64,000 nt of DNA, taken from Heterotrichella gracilis. Lineage: Eukaryota > Sar > Xanthophyceae > Tribonematales > Xanthonemataceae. The notes beneath the pieces were generated by a model. That model was given only the letters and a program-made list of their open reading frames with translations. It was not told the origin of the DNA and made no database searches. This document shows positions 1 through 11,929 of this stretch, one piece after another. Made by a program: the position numbers and the translations under genes. Numbering within the stretch: the first letter of the stretch is position 1; every line of letters begins with the position of its first letter. The stretch is taken from assembly GCA_032358255.1 (NCBI GenBank), contig JAULBX010028049.1, positions 145,444 through 209,443 on the forward strand, written 5' to 3'.

Positions 1-108
1 CTGTGCAAATGGGCATGGGCAATGCAAGCTGTCCACATATCCAGGTATTCTGCGTGTCCAGGGACCAACTAGCTGTGCAAATGGGCCTGGGCCTTGCAAG
101 CTGTCCAA
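1..108. repeat. Short direct repeat at the window edge
   Basis: Two imperfect copies of a block of about 36 bases lie at 1-36 and 73-108. Both begin ctgtgcaaatgggc and end gcaagctgtcca. The spacing is 72 bases. The repeat may continue to the left, outside the window. Confidence 0.7.
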
Positions 109-1917
109 TAGAAACAAGTAACAGGTTAGCGGTGTTACCTTGAGGGCGGGAGGAGTGCCCAACGTATGCCAAGCCCCCAAGTGGCCACAGGAGGATGGCA
201 TGTACCTCGGCCCCCACCCTTCTGGAAGCTAGGCAGTGGCCCATTTCGTGCACCAACACAGTTATGCCCAGGATAGGTCCAAAGAGCAACACCGTGAACC
301 AAAAGCCTTCCCAGGAGCGGGTGCCCGCCCAGTTTGTGACGAGGCTGATAAGTATAATGACTGGAAAGAGCACTGCAGTGGAAAAGGGTGGTTTGACGGC
401 ACATTTGGGTTGTGGGTGTACACATGTGGGCACTAGGCATGCATTGCATGTATGCTGGGCGAGTACAATGCCTACGGAATCGACGCTTTCCAGGTCACCT
501 TTGCACCCAGTGCTAGATTTTATATACTCATTTCGGCGTGATGGAGCTGAAAAAGCTTTCAGTACACCAGGCCTTCAATCCTGGGCTTCAAACGGCATGC
601 GTACCATGTAATCGCACGGGCACTCCCGCTACGGAGCCAAAGGAGAAGCTGTGACCTTGGAGAACCATACTGCTGTGTCTTTGAACACTGTCAACAAAGC
701 GCTAACGAAGTCGCTCCTCACACGGAGTGCATAAACCTCCCACGCAGGCACCTCATCGCATCACACTGGTCAACACACAAATACGGCATGCTATTGTCTT
801 TCTCGCAAGGTGTAAAGCAATGGAGGCAGACTTGCTGTTTGGCACAAGAAAGGGGCTGTGACAAACCTTTTGCCACAACTCTCGGCTGTTCCCAAGAAAC
901 GTCACGTGCCAGCACACCCAGACCCTAAAACCCTAAACCCTAGCATTGCCCTACTAGGCTAGGTTTCAACTCTATAGACCTTGTAGGGCCTCTGCCCTTG
1001 CTTGCGGCCACTGCATGTGCCACATGAGTCTAAGTGCAATCCAGGATGGTGCGCTTATCAGTGAATGCTACGCTTCGATTCTATGCCACAGGTCGGCTTT
1101 TATTGCCATGTGAGTTGGCAATGAGATGGTGAACATCTGCTCGAAATGACCTGGGTGTTCTGTCTCAACTTCATGTTCCCAAAAGCGCACCCCACAAGCA
1201 GTACATTTGAGGTGCACACAGCACAGTGCCATACCCCACAGTGATGCAGTTGCCCATATGCCTCTGCGCCAATGCACGGGAGTGGTCGCCTGTGTGGAGG
1301 AGAAGTTCAAGCTACCCTCAACAGTGCACTGGTTTTCCAAGACAGCAGCCGCCCAGACGGTATGCGCCTGCAGCCAGCATGGCTGCAAACAAACTGTGGT
1401 CGAGTGTCGTTCATGTGTTACAAAACTGCAGAGAGCATGTTTGTGCATGCAATGCCACATAGAGGACATATGGTGCCTTTGTGAAACATTGGGCATCGTC
1501 AGGGATGGGGTAGGTCAAAGTGACAACCCCTTGGCACAAAAGTTATGATAAAAGTTTGAAGTGCTGCAACAATACTTGTCATGCCATCTGTCAAGCAGTT
1601 CTAAGGGACGGTTGTGTGTCAGGGGTAAGACGTACAAAGAAAAAAGCAAAGGAAACCAACGAGCTGTACTCAAGGCTCCCCTTACGGTTGGATGCCAACA
1701 TTCTGCTTGCTTGTCAGCCAAGATCCGTTATTGAGCGCTTGAACACATCCAGGATCATGTGGGCGATGTAGTGCCACTAGGTGAGAGCAACTAGCCCACT
1801 TCCCCAAACAGCAGGAGCGTGGACTACAACCCCCAGGGGAATAGCATGCTGAAACTGATGCTACTGGGCCCCACAGTGAAAAATACCCTATTATGTGACA
1901 TGGGCAGAGGGGCTTGC
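109..1917. other. Intergenic; no supported gene
   Basis: Open frames on both strands are short, with no recognisable domain and no coherent exon chain. A short plant-type telomere-like stretch (cctaaaaccctaaaccctag) lies at about 926-945. I see no tRNA or rRNA. Confidence 0.5.
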
Positions 1918-2346
1918 TCAGAAGGATGACACGCCATAAATAGGGCCTCTGATCCTCCGCGCTAGCTGCAGGTCCTTGGGCATTATGGTGACCCGCTTGG
2001 CGTGGATGGCGCACAGGTTTGTGTCCTCAAACAGGTGCACGATGAAGTCCTCGGTTGCTTCTTGTAACGCCAGCAGGGCTTCTGCCGTCCACCGGAAGGG
2101 CTCTGGCGCGACCATGTTGGTGATCTCCCTCGCTAACCGCGCAAAGGGCAGCTTCCGTATTAACAGCTCCGTGCTGCGCTGGAAACGCCGTATCTCGCGC
2201 AGGGCTACGGTGCCTGGCCGGTATCTGTGGGGCTTGCGTGCTGCCGGTGCTGTCGTGGGTGTCCGGCTTGGGGTCTTACTGGGGCTGCCGGCTGCTGGTT
2301 TCTTGCCTTTGCCTTTGCCAGGAGGCTTTTGCTTCACGCGGGCCAT
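1918..2346 (-). CDS. CENH3: Centromeric histone H3 variant (CENP-A/CENH3-like)
   Basis: A 142-residue, single-exon histone-fold protein. The tail (about residues 1-38) is rich in Lys, Pro and Ser but keeps an H3-like ARxKQ start. The N-terminal helix and helix 1 are H3-like ([20 protein letters not shown]). Two features mark the centromeric class. Loop 1 is one residue longer than in canonical H3: 17 rather than 16 residues between REI and ALQEA. The loop also reads [14 protein letters not shown], close to plant CENH3. The C-terminal half ([14 protein letters not shown]) is almost canonical H3, and the usual C-terminal ERA is replaced by PIYGVSSF. By family, it would replace H3 in centromeric nucleosomes and seed the kinetochore. 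The start is the ATG at 2346. It is the only clearly intronless gene among intron-rich neighbours. A divergent non-centromeric H3 variant is the alternative. Confidence 0.9.
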   Translation of the reverse strand: MARVKQKPPGKGKGKKPAAGSPSKTPSRTPTTAPAARKPHRYRPGTVALREIRRFQRSTELLIRKLPFARLAREITNMVAPEPFRWTAEALLALQEATEDFIVHLFEDTNLCAIHAKRVTIMPKDLQLARRIRGPIYGVSSF

Positions 2347-4077
2347 GGCTGTGTCTCTGCCGCGCGCTTGCCTTCACAGGAAAAATACGGTAATGCCTAA
2401 GAGGGGTATGGTAGTGGCCACTGCAAGTACTCAGGGGTTTCAAGGCGTGTGGTGGGTATGCAGGCCAAGTTGACGCAGCAAGCGCAGCAGGAAGCAAGGA
2501 AACAGGTGGAATGGTGGAGCGGGCCGCAAAAGGTTCGCACAACCGGATGTTTAGCGACCTTGCGTTGATGGTTTCCCTAAATGCATGCTGGTTTTTCAAA
2601 AACTCGTTTGACAAAAGGGTGCTTATATATCAGGACGACGGGACAGTGCATGCATGCAAAACGGAATGTGCGTTCACGTTGCCAGCGTCGTTGGCAGGCT
2701 ACACACGGATACGAAGGGAGTATAGAAGTCGTAACCTGTTGGTGCCTGAGCCCCTATCCCATCATGCGCTGTAATGAGGCATATGCACAATGCATGCATT
2801 GGAAAGGTCTCTGAATGCATCCTAACCTGCAAACGACTCACGTTTCCGGTTGACCAAACTGTCTGAAGCCCACTTCGTAGTTTGTGGTAAACTACCTAGA
2901 CAAATATGCCAGCAGACGGGGTTTACGCTTAAGGGGGTTGTTCTGTTTCACAGTCCACAGGCAGGTTGAGCGTCAAGCAGTATTTTCTCCCATAGTCTGG
3001 GTCTGGTATTGGGCCAGATGACCTCAGGCTGCAGGGTACTGGGTCTATTTGGACCAAATATCCTGCACCAGGTGCTGTATCTGTCACTCCTCCCCGCTTT
3101 GCAAGTGCAGCCTTGGCCACGCGCAACTACACAGCCACATGCCACCCCGTTGGAGTGCCAGGGCCATGCCCACAAAGGTCGTTCAATCTTGGCAATAAAC
3201 TACACACCAGGACCTTGCAATAGTGTTGGAGGTTGGGCCAGAACTGAACCTGCAACTTTGGTAGCTGGCAACAGCCGTCAACTACCATGGTCACCACTTC
3301 CAACAACGTGCAGGGTTACATTGTACCAACGAGAAACAGTACTGCAGGCTATCCAAAGTGATCGACTCTATCCAAAAGTGATACATACACCAAATAGAAG
3401 AAAATTTGCACACTTTCTGGCCAAGTATTTGCTAACTAAGTTCTGCTGACCAAGGTAAAAGTTGAGCTACATCGCCAGGCCCCGCACAAAAGGGGGGATT
3501 ATTTAAAACAAGAACCGCGTGGGCGCCACGAATACTCTCCTGGTAAAAGCACGCAACCTAGGGGTTGTACACTAAGGTCCATCAGCACACGAAGCAGGGT
3601 AGCGGTAGGCGTACGGTCTGAGGTTAATTGCACGTAAGTAGGATTTTGTGAGTAGCAAAGGAATAAAGGGTACAAGAGCAACCGCTCAGTGAGTCACTAG
3701 AATAGACCATCCCTACTGGCTCGCACTTGGAAGGCAAAAGCTACCATGTATGAACAACAAGCTCCCCCGAACTACTGATACAATAAGACAAGGCTGGCTG
3801 CATTCGCAGGTATGTGGAGTGTGGCAAAGCACGCCTCCGTATCTTGAAGCAAACTGAAAAAGTAAGCAGAATAAACTAACCAACTCACGTGCACAATAGT
3901 GGGTCGCTTGGCGATACCAGCTGTTCTGCCGTTCAAAGGCACCCATGGAAAAATAAGAGAATAATAGTAATACCCTGATTGTGACTACAGTGGGTGATCG
4001 CAGTAGCCTATGGCGAGCACTTTGGCCACAGCTCGCACCGGCATGCAGGCGCCAATGGTCGGCCACCTGGCGCATGA
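2347..4077. other. Intergenic; no supported gene
   Basis: This holds the upstream region of the CENH3 gene and the downstream flank of the PWWP gene. An AT-rich tatatat stretch at about 2625-2632 lies roughly 280 bases upstream of the CENH3 ATG and could be a TATA element, but I cannot support that further. Open frames here show no domain. Confidence 0.45.
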
Positions 4078-7000
4078 TCAGGTGCTGACGCGCTGCGCCT
4101 CTGGCATGTGCCACAGAGTGGCCGCCACCTCGCGCCCCTTGGCTGCATCGTCTGCACCTGTTGGGGCAACACGCGGTGTTACAGGCACAGCCACAAGGAA
4201 GGCATTTTCCCAGCATGTGCAACAAGGAAAAGTACAGGGACCTAGCATTTACAGAGCCGCAGCACCCCGCCATGGCTCTGAATTGCACCACCACATTAAG
4301 ACAAGGAAGCAAACAATATACTGATTAGGTTTTGTGGTTTAGGGTTTCACCTGCCACCGGGATGTCTGGGCGGACCAGCCCCAGCGCCAGCCAGGCGTCG
4401 TTCACCGCCTGCTGCATGCGAGGGTCCTTGCGCGCCACATGCTTCTCGTACCCCACCACCCACGGTTGCACGCATCCCGGGGGCACCCAGCCGTAGCTGT
4501 TGTCCCCCAGGAAAACCACAAAGTAGTCGCCGGCCTTGTGCCGCTTGGCCAGGTGCTCGGGCAGCGTGGGCTCCGCCACCTGCGGGTGGGGGGTGGGATT
4601 GGTGGGTGGAGGGCATGCGAGTGGGTGTGGGTGGGCGGTGGTGGTCTGGTACTGTCAGCGAGGACATACAGAGACCTCAGGTGGCATGTGGGGGTTGTAT
4701 GGGGGCTGCGACGGGTTCCAATGCAAACACGTGGGATAATACCCCTGACCAGCGTGTTGCCTATGACTCTCTCAGCTGCGACGGGTAATACATGATTATC
4801 ATCAATTTATCACTTTTCCATGCAAACAGTCACGCATGCACACAGCCGGCAGTACAGCATATACCATGGCCATCAGCCATCAGCCTGATGCCCATAGGCC
4901 GCCCTGCATGCTACAGCAGCCGCACAGCACACCCTGCCACCATACCTGCGCCGGCCACCAGGGGTAGGAGTGTATCTTGGCCCACACGATGGCGTTGACC
5001 TTGAAGCGCCCATCCACAGGCAGGCCCCAGGTCTGGTGCGCCTTCCCGGCAGCTGCCGCCTGCTTGCTCGCCGCCTGCTTCCCCACTTGCTTGCCACTAG
5101 CCCCCTGCTTCCCCGCCTGCTTGCCAAACCCAGCCTTAGCCGCGGCGCCCTGCCTGCTGGACTTGGCGGGCGAGGGGGGCGCGGCCCCCGCAGGCGACCC
5201 CCCGCTCCCCGCATGCTGCTGTGACATGTCATTGGCGCTGGCCTTGCGCTTCAGCAGGTTGGGGATTCTGATGATGGGCAGCCCGCTGCTGCTGGTCCGG
5301 GCGGGCGCTGCAACATCCTGCGGCGACGCCACGTGGCCGTTGGCTGCGCCAGGTGGCGACGCGTCGCGGCACCCCGTCCCAGGGACCAGGCCCGCCACAT
5401 GCTCCACCCCGTTGGCCCGCAGCAGCGCGATGGTTTCCGCGCTCAGCCCCTGCGCCTTGGCCTTGCTGGCGGGCACAAACTTGCCGCACCCGTCCCGGTG
5501 CGCGTGCCGGTACTGGTCCCCAGAGTCGGCCCCCATGGACCCGTCGGGGGTGGTCCCATCCCCGGGACCATAGTGCACCTCGCCCACGGTGTAGGTGACG
5601 CTGGGGGAGAGCTTCATGGGGCGGCCCTTGGCTTTGAGCTTGGTGGCCCCGCACTGGCTGAGCGCGTCTGGGGGACGTTTCCCGGGGGGGCGCCCCGGGC
5701 GCCGCTTGGCGGGGCCCGCCTGGGGTTGTTTCTGGCGGTGCGGCTGGTGCTGGGATTGGTGGTGATGGTCATCGGGGACGGTCTGGTACCCCTCGTGGTC
5801 TTGGTAGCCAGGGGGGGAGGAGGAGTGGTGCTGCTCGCTGTACTCCTGTGCCTGATCGCTGCCTTCATCCTGCTGCATGAGATCGGGCTGCTGGTACTGG
5901 CGATCGCCGCGGTCCCCTGAGCCCTGCTGAGGGTACTGGCTAGGGTACTCGTCGCTGCCATGACCCTCCATGTAGCTCTGCTGTGCGTCATGCCCAGCAT
6001 AGCCAATCGGCCCATCGCGCTGCATTTGTTCTCTCTTCATGCGATGGCCATCCCCCCCATGCACATACTGCTGCTGCTGGTGGTGGTGTTGCTGATGGTG
6101 GAGTGGGTGGTGAAAGGGCTGCGCAGGGCCATACGATACCCAATGCCCCCCATGCGTGCCCTGACCATGCGCAGGCCCATACGAAACCAGCTGCGCCCCA
6201 TGTGGAACCTGCACCTGCGCCTGGCCATGCGCAGGCGCATACGAAACCACGTGCGCCCCAGGTGGAGGAACATACGCCACCTCCGGCACCCCTTGCGCAG
6301 GCCCCTGCGAACCCTCGGCCGCCCCCTGGGACCCCTGCGACCCCTGCGCCAGTGCCGCCCTGCTGCGCACTCGGCTCATGCTCTGGTACCGCCCCTGTGG
6401 CCGGTCCCGCTGCACCAGGCGCCCGTGCTGCACGCTGAAGCTGCGCGAGAAGGCCTTGCCATCCGGCTCCTGCCCAGGATGGAGCGGTTGTTGGTTGTCC
6501 ATGACTGGCAGCGAGCTGATCTTGCGCAGGCCGCCCTGGTGGGGGCCGTGCGCGCCAGGTGGCGTTCCATGGTGCAGGGCTGTGGGCGAGGTGGAAGGGT
6601 GCTGGACCGCCATGGTGGGGTGGTCGGGCCTGTGAGAAGGAAGGGGTGGCAGCTGAGTGAGAAGGAAGGGGTGGCAGGTGAGTGGGTCATGGAGCCAGTG
6701 GAGGGGGCATCGGGGTGCAGGCGAAGGCTGGGTGTGGGGCGTGGATGTGATGTGGGTGTGGGTGGAGGCTGGAAGTGATTCTGAACCATGACTTGATGTC
6801 CACGCCTGCCATTTTAGCCCCGCTGCCGCTGCCTGCTCCAAGGTGTGCTTAGTTGAAGATGCACCTCGATTGGATTTGAGATGCACCCGACCACGCAACA
6901 GCGTCCACTGCTTCCACATATGTGCGGTGCATGCATATGGACCCCCTAAATTAGGGTTTAGGGTGTGACCTACCTGTACTGCGGAGCGTACACCACCGGC

Positions 7001-7761
7001 GCCGGCCCCGCCGCGGGGGCCACGCACACCACCTGGACCGGCATCCCCATGGGGCCCCCATACCCAGGCACATAGCCGACTGGCCCTGCCGCCGCTGTCT
7101 GAATGTGCTCCCCACCACCTGCCACATGCTGGCCTGGATGGTGGCTGACCAGCGACCCCTGGGGCACCATTGTGATTGGCGGCCCTGCGACTGGCGCCGG
7201 CTGCAGCATGTGGAGCTGTGGGCTGGTGCCAGGTGGCGTGTGCACATGCCCCGAGGTGGGGGTGGCAGCCATGGGCACCTGCTGCATGAGGGTGCCGCTG
7301 GATGCGGGGGCGTAGGACAGCTGCAGCTGCATGCCGGGTGGAGGCTGGGTGTAGAGCAGGTGCGCTCCATGCATGGCTGGCAGCGGCCGCAGGGTTGGGA
7401 CGCGGGCAATGGGTGGCGCAGCGGGGATGTTTTGCGGCGATGCCGCATGGCTCCCTGGCTGCGGTTCGCCGTATGGCGACGCCACCTGCATTGCCGGCTG
7501 CGCAAAGGGCGACGCCGCAACCATCACCGCCGGCGGCGCCTCGGCATAGGGGGAGGCCACATGCGCCGCTGGCTGCGGCGGGGACATGTGCAGCGCTGCC
7601 CCCCCACCCCATTGCCCCGCCCACTGCTGCTGCTCCAAGGTGGGGGGGTCGCCAAATGGCAGGGGTTCAGGGTCTGGGCCAGGCAGGTCGTGTAGGGGTA
7701 GGTCCCCATCGTCATCCCACCCCTTGAGAAGCTCAAGGTCTAGCTCCTCAAAGTCGTCCAT
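4078..7761 (-). CDS. PWWP-domain chromatin protein with AT-hook
   Basis: Four exons: 7761-6974, 6629-4946, 4579-4351 and 4157-4078, giving 926 residues. The first 800 residues are low complexity: Pro/Ala/Gln/His-rich, with repeats such as VSYxPAHGQ. An AT-hook-like KRRPGRPPGKRP lies at about 569-580. The PWWP domain (about 801-858) is cut by the second intron. The first half carries KVNAIVWAKIHSYPWWPAQ, and the second continues through DYFVVFLGDNSYGWVPP. PWWP domains bind methylated histone H3 tails and DNA, so a nuclear chromatin-reader role is inferred. The start is the ATG at 7761 (MDDFEELDLELLKGW), just downstream of an acceptor-like site, so an untranslated first exon is possible. If the third intron were retained, the protein would end at 4325 instead. 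I do not recognise the specific orthologue. Confidence 0.82.
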
Positions 7762-10284
7762 GTGTGATATGCCTCCCTGCGAGAAAAGGAGCAGGTTTAG
7801 GGTTTTTGGGTGGGAGAAGCTTGACAAGCAGTTGCCTTGGGAAAACAGGTGAAAGCAACTGCTGGGAGGTGTGGCGCACGGCAGGGCTGGGGTGTTGTTG
7901 TGTGTAGTATGGGTGTGTGCCTTTCACTTGGGATGTGGTAGGTTTGAAGACAAGCACTGCAGGGCTGGGGTGTTCAGAGGTAAGACAGAGGGCAGCGCAA
8001 CCAAGCAACAGCGGTGAGTACACTCCTGCCTTGCTCTTGGACAGAGCAGGTAGCTGGCTGTGTAGCTATGTGCATGCCCTGGGTGGTATGCGTCCACAAC
8101 CACTAAGGGTGCTTACTAATCCATTGCTGCTGGGTGCCAGCCCCAAGTAAGCCTCTGTCAACAAGGTCTGCTTGGCGCATATTCCAACTTCCATATTCTT
8201 ACTTCCAGGGCTCCCACCTGACCACACCCCTCCAGGTAGCAGGGGGTCCCTAACGCAACCTAACATTTAGGGAGGTGCTTTCGTGCTCCCCAGCAGTACA
8301 ACCAGGTGGTTAAGTCAGCCTTGCACAAGCATGCGCCACTCAGCCCTGTCCCTGGCAGTGCTTACACAACCTGAACTCCATTCAGGAGTTGTTCTTACTC
8401 AAGTCTGCGCACCTAGGTGGGGCTCTCCATTCTGAAGGGTGCGCGTGGTTCTGAAGGGTGGTTGGAGGGCATGGTACCGCTGCTGCACACGCCTCTGTAG
8501 AAACATACGCTTGTTAAGGCGGCAGGCAAGTACACAGGACACCTCCCTTCTGAAGGGGAGGGCAAAGACCCCTGGTGTGCAACTCCTAACTGTAGAGCGA
8601 ACAGGTGCTGCCTGATGGCACACCTGCCAACCAGTATCAGTATATACCAAGGGCTGAACAGTGCTTCTTGTTGGCAGGCGTGATTTGATATGCAGGCTTG
8701 ATATTCCTTGCTTGTGCGCGTGCACTTGTTGCCATACAACGTGTACAAATCGTCACTATTAGTATGTGCTTCGCGTACCTGCAGGTCCGGTTCAAAGCAT
8801 ATTGCGCAGACACATCTGCAAGACGCAGTTAGTAGTTTTCCTCCAGCGCGGGTCGTTCAAACGTGTTGGCTTCTCCAGGCCTACACGTTTGTCACTGCTT
8901 GTACTGGAGATATCTCCAGTACTCACTGCCCAGGAAGCTTCTAGATTTCGTAGCCACTACCACTCAGGCATGGCCACCGCTAAACAAGCGAACTGCGGGC
9001 CAGCTTCGGTGTCCTTGAAGGATGATCCGACAGGCCGCGAGGCGTACCCACACCTGCACACGCAAGGTGCAGGGGAAACAACGTCTGACAGGGCTTACGT
9101 TGACGTGGTGTTGCCGCTCGCATCCTTGTGGATTGGATTGCAAGGCTGTACGGCGAGTAACCCACTTAAACCATGCGAAGCGCTTTGCAGGTAGGTCGTG
9201 TACGTATATCTGTTGCAGCAGTGACATGGGCAGTGTGTAGTTGTTTGTGAAGTGGACCGAATAAGGCTCTTATGAGGTCGTGAAGTGGACTTGTCCTAGC
9301 TGCACCCTCGCTTTCCACACATCAGCTTATATTATGCAACGGCACACGGGTACAAAATACACGAGCAGGGAGGCAGACGTCAAACTGAAAACTCTTCCTG
9401 ACACATACTGCTGTCGGAATCCGGCACAACCAGAGGCATCGCCCAGTGGAAGCGACGACTCACCATGCGGAGGGTAGTCGGTGTCGGGGTGCTTGGAAAG
9501 ACTCTGGGTAACCGGACGGTTTGGCAAACACCTCTTTTATGGCCGATCATTGACGGTGCTTGGGAAGAGCCTCTGCTCGCAGCAAGTGGCACGCGTCCCG
9601 TTTAGTAGATCTTCGCTGCCAAAGCACGTGGGCGTTGTCCATTCAGCCATGCGGGCGACCAAAGGGACAAGTTGCACAACTAGTTGAAAAGGCTACGAAG
9701 GCTGAACAGGTGCTTGGAGGAGTGAAAAGTGTGATCCCTGGAGCCACACGTTCAGAACACTGCAAGATGCTTCGCTACTTGCGTACAACCTAGGCCACCT
9801 GTCGTCTTGCTGTTCAAGCCCGCCACTTGCAAGCTGGCGAGGCTGAACGTTCAGCAAATTGATTCTTGGATGATCGCTGCTGGTTTCCGCTCCCCGTTGC
9901 CAATGCATGGTATGCCATTTTGGGGCATGGTTCACCTGAGCCATGTGATGCGCCAGCTCGGCGATCACAAAGGCCAGCACACAGGATAGCGCTAGCCTCA
10001 ACTTTCGAAGGCTTCAGCACCCCAACATCTCTTCGATCACTCTCTGTTTTTCAAAGGATCTGACTGGAAGTGAGGCAAGAGAGGGCGCAAACACTTGTCA
10101 AGGGCAGGGTGGTCATGGGCACATTTTGTTGGATATCGGAGTACTGAAGCAAACGCGTTCACCCGGACCCAATCCTGGTTGCCAATAGCCGACGTTTCCT
10201 ATCAGCTGCTATCAAATAATCGTGTGTCTTTTGGTGCCGTGTTAGCCACAGCACTGACCTAGGAACCACTTCAAAGGTCCTGCA
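7762..10284. other. Intergenic; no supported gene
   Basis: About 2.5 kb between two divergently transcribed genes. Open frames up to about 140 codons occur on both strands but overlap each other and show no domain. The one sharp element is a 22-base perfect palindrome at 8901-8922, listed separately. Confidence 0.45.
8901..8922. repeat. 22-bp perfect palindrome
   Basis: The half-site gtactggagat is followed directly by its reverse complement, with no spacer. It lies alone in the intergenic region. A dimeric-protein binding site is possible but unproven. Confidence 0.6.
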
Positions 10285-11409
10285 ATGGGAGGCTGCCTGT
10301 CTGTCCCTCCACAGAACGCCCAACAAACAACGGTCGTCGCTTCGACAAGGAACGACTTCGAATTGGTAAGCAACGGGTGCCAACCGTATGCTTTCCTAGA
10401 TGCGTACCCCATCCCAAGTTTTGGGCACCCACCACATGTCATCACTGTGACATCACTTTATATCGTTTTGACTGCAGGTCATTCGAGTCTCCAAAGACTT
10501 GGAGCACCTGCTTGATGAGGAGTTCCACGCTCAGGGGAAGGGGTTGCACGAGAAAATCAGCTCCGTGCAGCACCACCTGCCACAGGTGAGTGCCCAACCT
10601 AGCCATGGGTTTCAAACCCTACCTAGCTATGGTTTCAAACGGGGCGCAGGTGGTTGCCTGCGCACTGTGTACTTGTTCATGTTCCTTTGACCCTGGTGAA
10701 AGGAGCTCCCGGGGTTAGCTACGGCGCTGCCGCCCTTGTGAGCTATCTATCTGTCTATCATGGTTTCACAGTTTCAAAGCCATGTACTAAACCCACCACC
10801 GTCAGCCATGTCAGTCACACATACCCTACAGCCTCTCACACGGCTTCTCACACCACCACAAACCAGTCCTTGCTGAGCCTTGACACTGTACCTTGTATTG
10901 TCCCCCCAGCCGCTGGTGAAGCGGATGCGCTACCTGGCCACCATACGCAACAAGCTGGTGCACGAGTTTGACTTCAATGGCATACCGGTACGCACATGTG
11001 GCTGGGAAACAAGGGCGGGGTGGGGCGAGGTAGCTACGGGAAATCCTGGTGCCAGTGGCGTGTTTGGGTCAATGGGACCCACACTGGCATGGGTTTGGAT
11101 ATGGCTTGTCAGCGGCTTGAAAAATCAGGAGGGCATGCCGCGTGGCCACTGTTGGTGGATAAACCCCACATTGGGCACACATGGCGCTGTGACTGGGATA
11201 CCGCCATGCCTCCCTGGCACACCCCCCTCTGCTGACCTAGCAAGCAGCATGCTGCCCCATTTCTTATTCGCCATTCTCCCCCCTGTCGCCCCCCGCAGGA
11301 CCGCCCCGGCTTTGTGCAAGCCTACGAGCAGTCCAAACTGGAGCTGGGCACCATCCTGCAGCAGCGCGGGCGCAGCAAGCCAGTCCCCGAGACCTGCCGC
11401 CTGTCGTGA
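10285..11409 (+). CDS. Small DUF4145/HEPN-like protein with N-myristoylation signal
   Basis: Four exons, all joined in phase 0: 10285-10365, 10478-10585, 10910-10987 and 11299-11409, giving 125 residues. The N-terminus MGGCLSVPP fits an N-myristoylation site (Gly2) with Cys4 available for palmitoylation, so membrane attachment is inferred. Residues 30-110 form a compact helical core: KDLEHLLDEEF, then GKGLHEKISSVQHHLPQ, then MRYLATIRNKLVHEFDF. The pattern of a short paired-helix domain with RNKxVHE resembles bacterial DUF4145 proteins, which are HEPN-like. HEPN proteins include nucleases with RxxxxH motifs. Here the R-N-K-L-V-H run supplies Arg and His with four residues between them. The biochemical role is unknown. 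The gene converges on the WD40 gene at 11930. The structure comes from splice consensus only, but every junction fits. Confidence 0.72.
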
Positions 11410-11929
11410 TGCATAGCGCTGCTGCTGGGCACGTGGCTCCTGTGGCTCCTGTGGCGCCACCTTTTTTGGGCGGTCCTCCTGTCGCCAGTCGTTGTGGGGC
11501 TGGCGTCCTTTTGGCGCCACCTGGCCGGCAGCACATGAGCGTGCAAGGGGTGCAGCAGCAGTGGGTGCAGGGGGTGCAAGGGGAGGAGTGGCAGCGCCCT
11601 GTGAGGACGCTCCTGGTCCCGGGGAGCTGTGACAAGGAGTTGTTGCAGCAGCCCACTGGTTGACAGTGTCAAACTTACACCCCACCAGCCACTGCATGTG
11701 CAGCCAAAAGGAGCGATTGCGTGGATGAGTAGTCGTGCATGCGTGCCACGCACAGCAACTGGCTTAAATGCCTGGCAACGGTGGCCAGTGGTGCAAAGAG
11801 CGGCCCTGACCACAACCTCTATTCAGTCAAAGCACTCTATGCTGACAGCGCTGCTCGCTACATTGGACGATACCCCTAGATTATCCCACCGAGCCTTGCT
11901 CCATCATAACTACATACTACATACCCCGC
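11410..11929. other. Convergent intergenic spacer
   Basis: 520 bases between the stop codons of two convergent genes. I see no coding signal, and no clear TGTAA poly(A) motif on either side. Confidence 0.4.

Noticed and set aside
925-947. Chromosome end or telomere
   Set aside because: Only two or three units, and similar runs occur throughout the window between ordinary genes.
1918-2346. Canonical histone H3
   Set aside because: Loop 1 has an extra residue and the plant CENH3-like RWTAEAL motif, and the tail lacks the usual H3 sequence.
4970-5920. Long plus-strand frames opposite the PWWP gene
   Set aside because: They are the complement of GC-rich coding sequence and show no domain.
4880-7624. 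A single open frame of 914 codons on the minus strand
   Set aside because: Its first third runs through the first intron and the wrong frame of exon 1. Splicing 6974 to 6629 gives a coherent product.
8766-9194. 142-codon plus-strand frame
   Set aside because: No domain, no sensible composition, and it overlaps other random frames on both strands.
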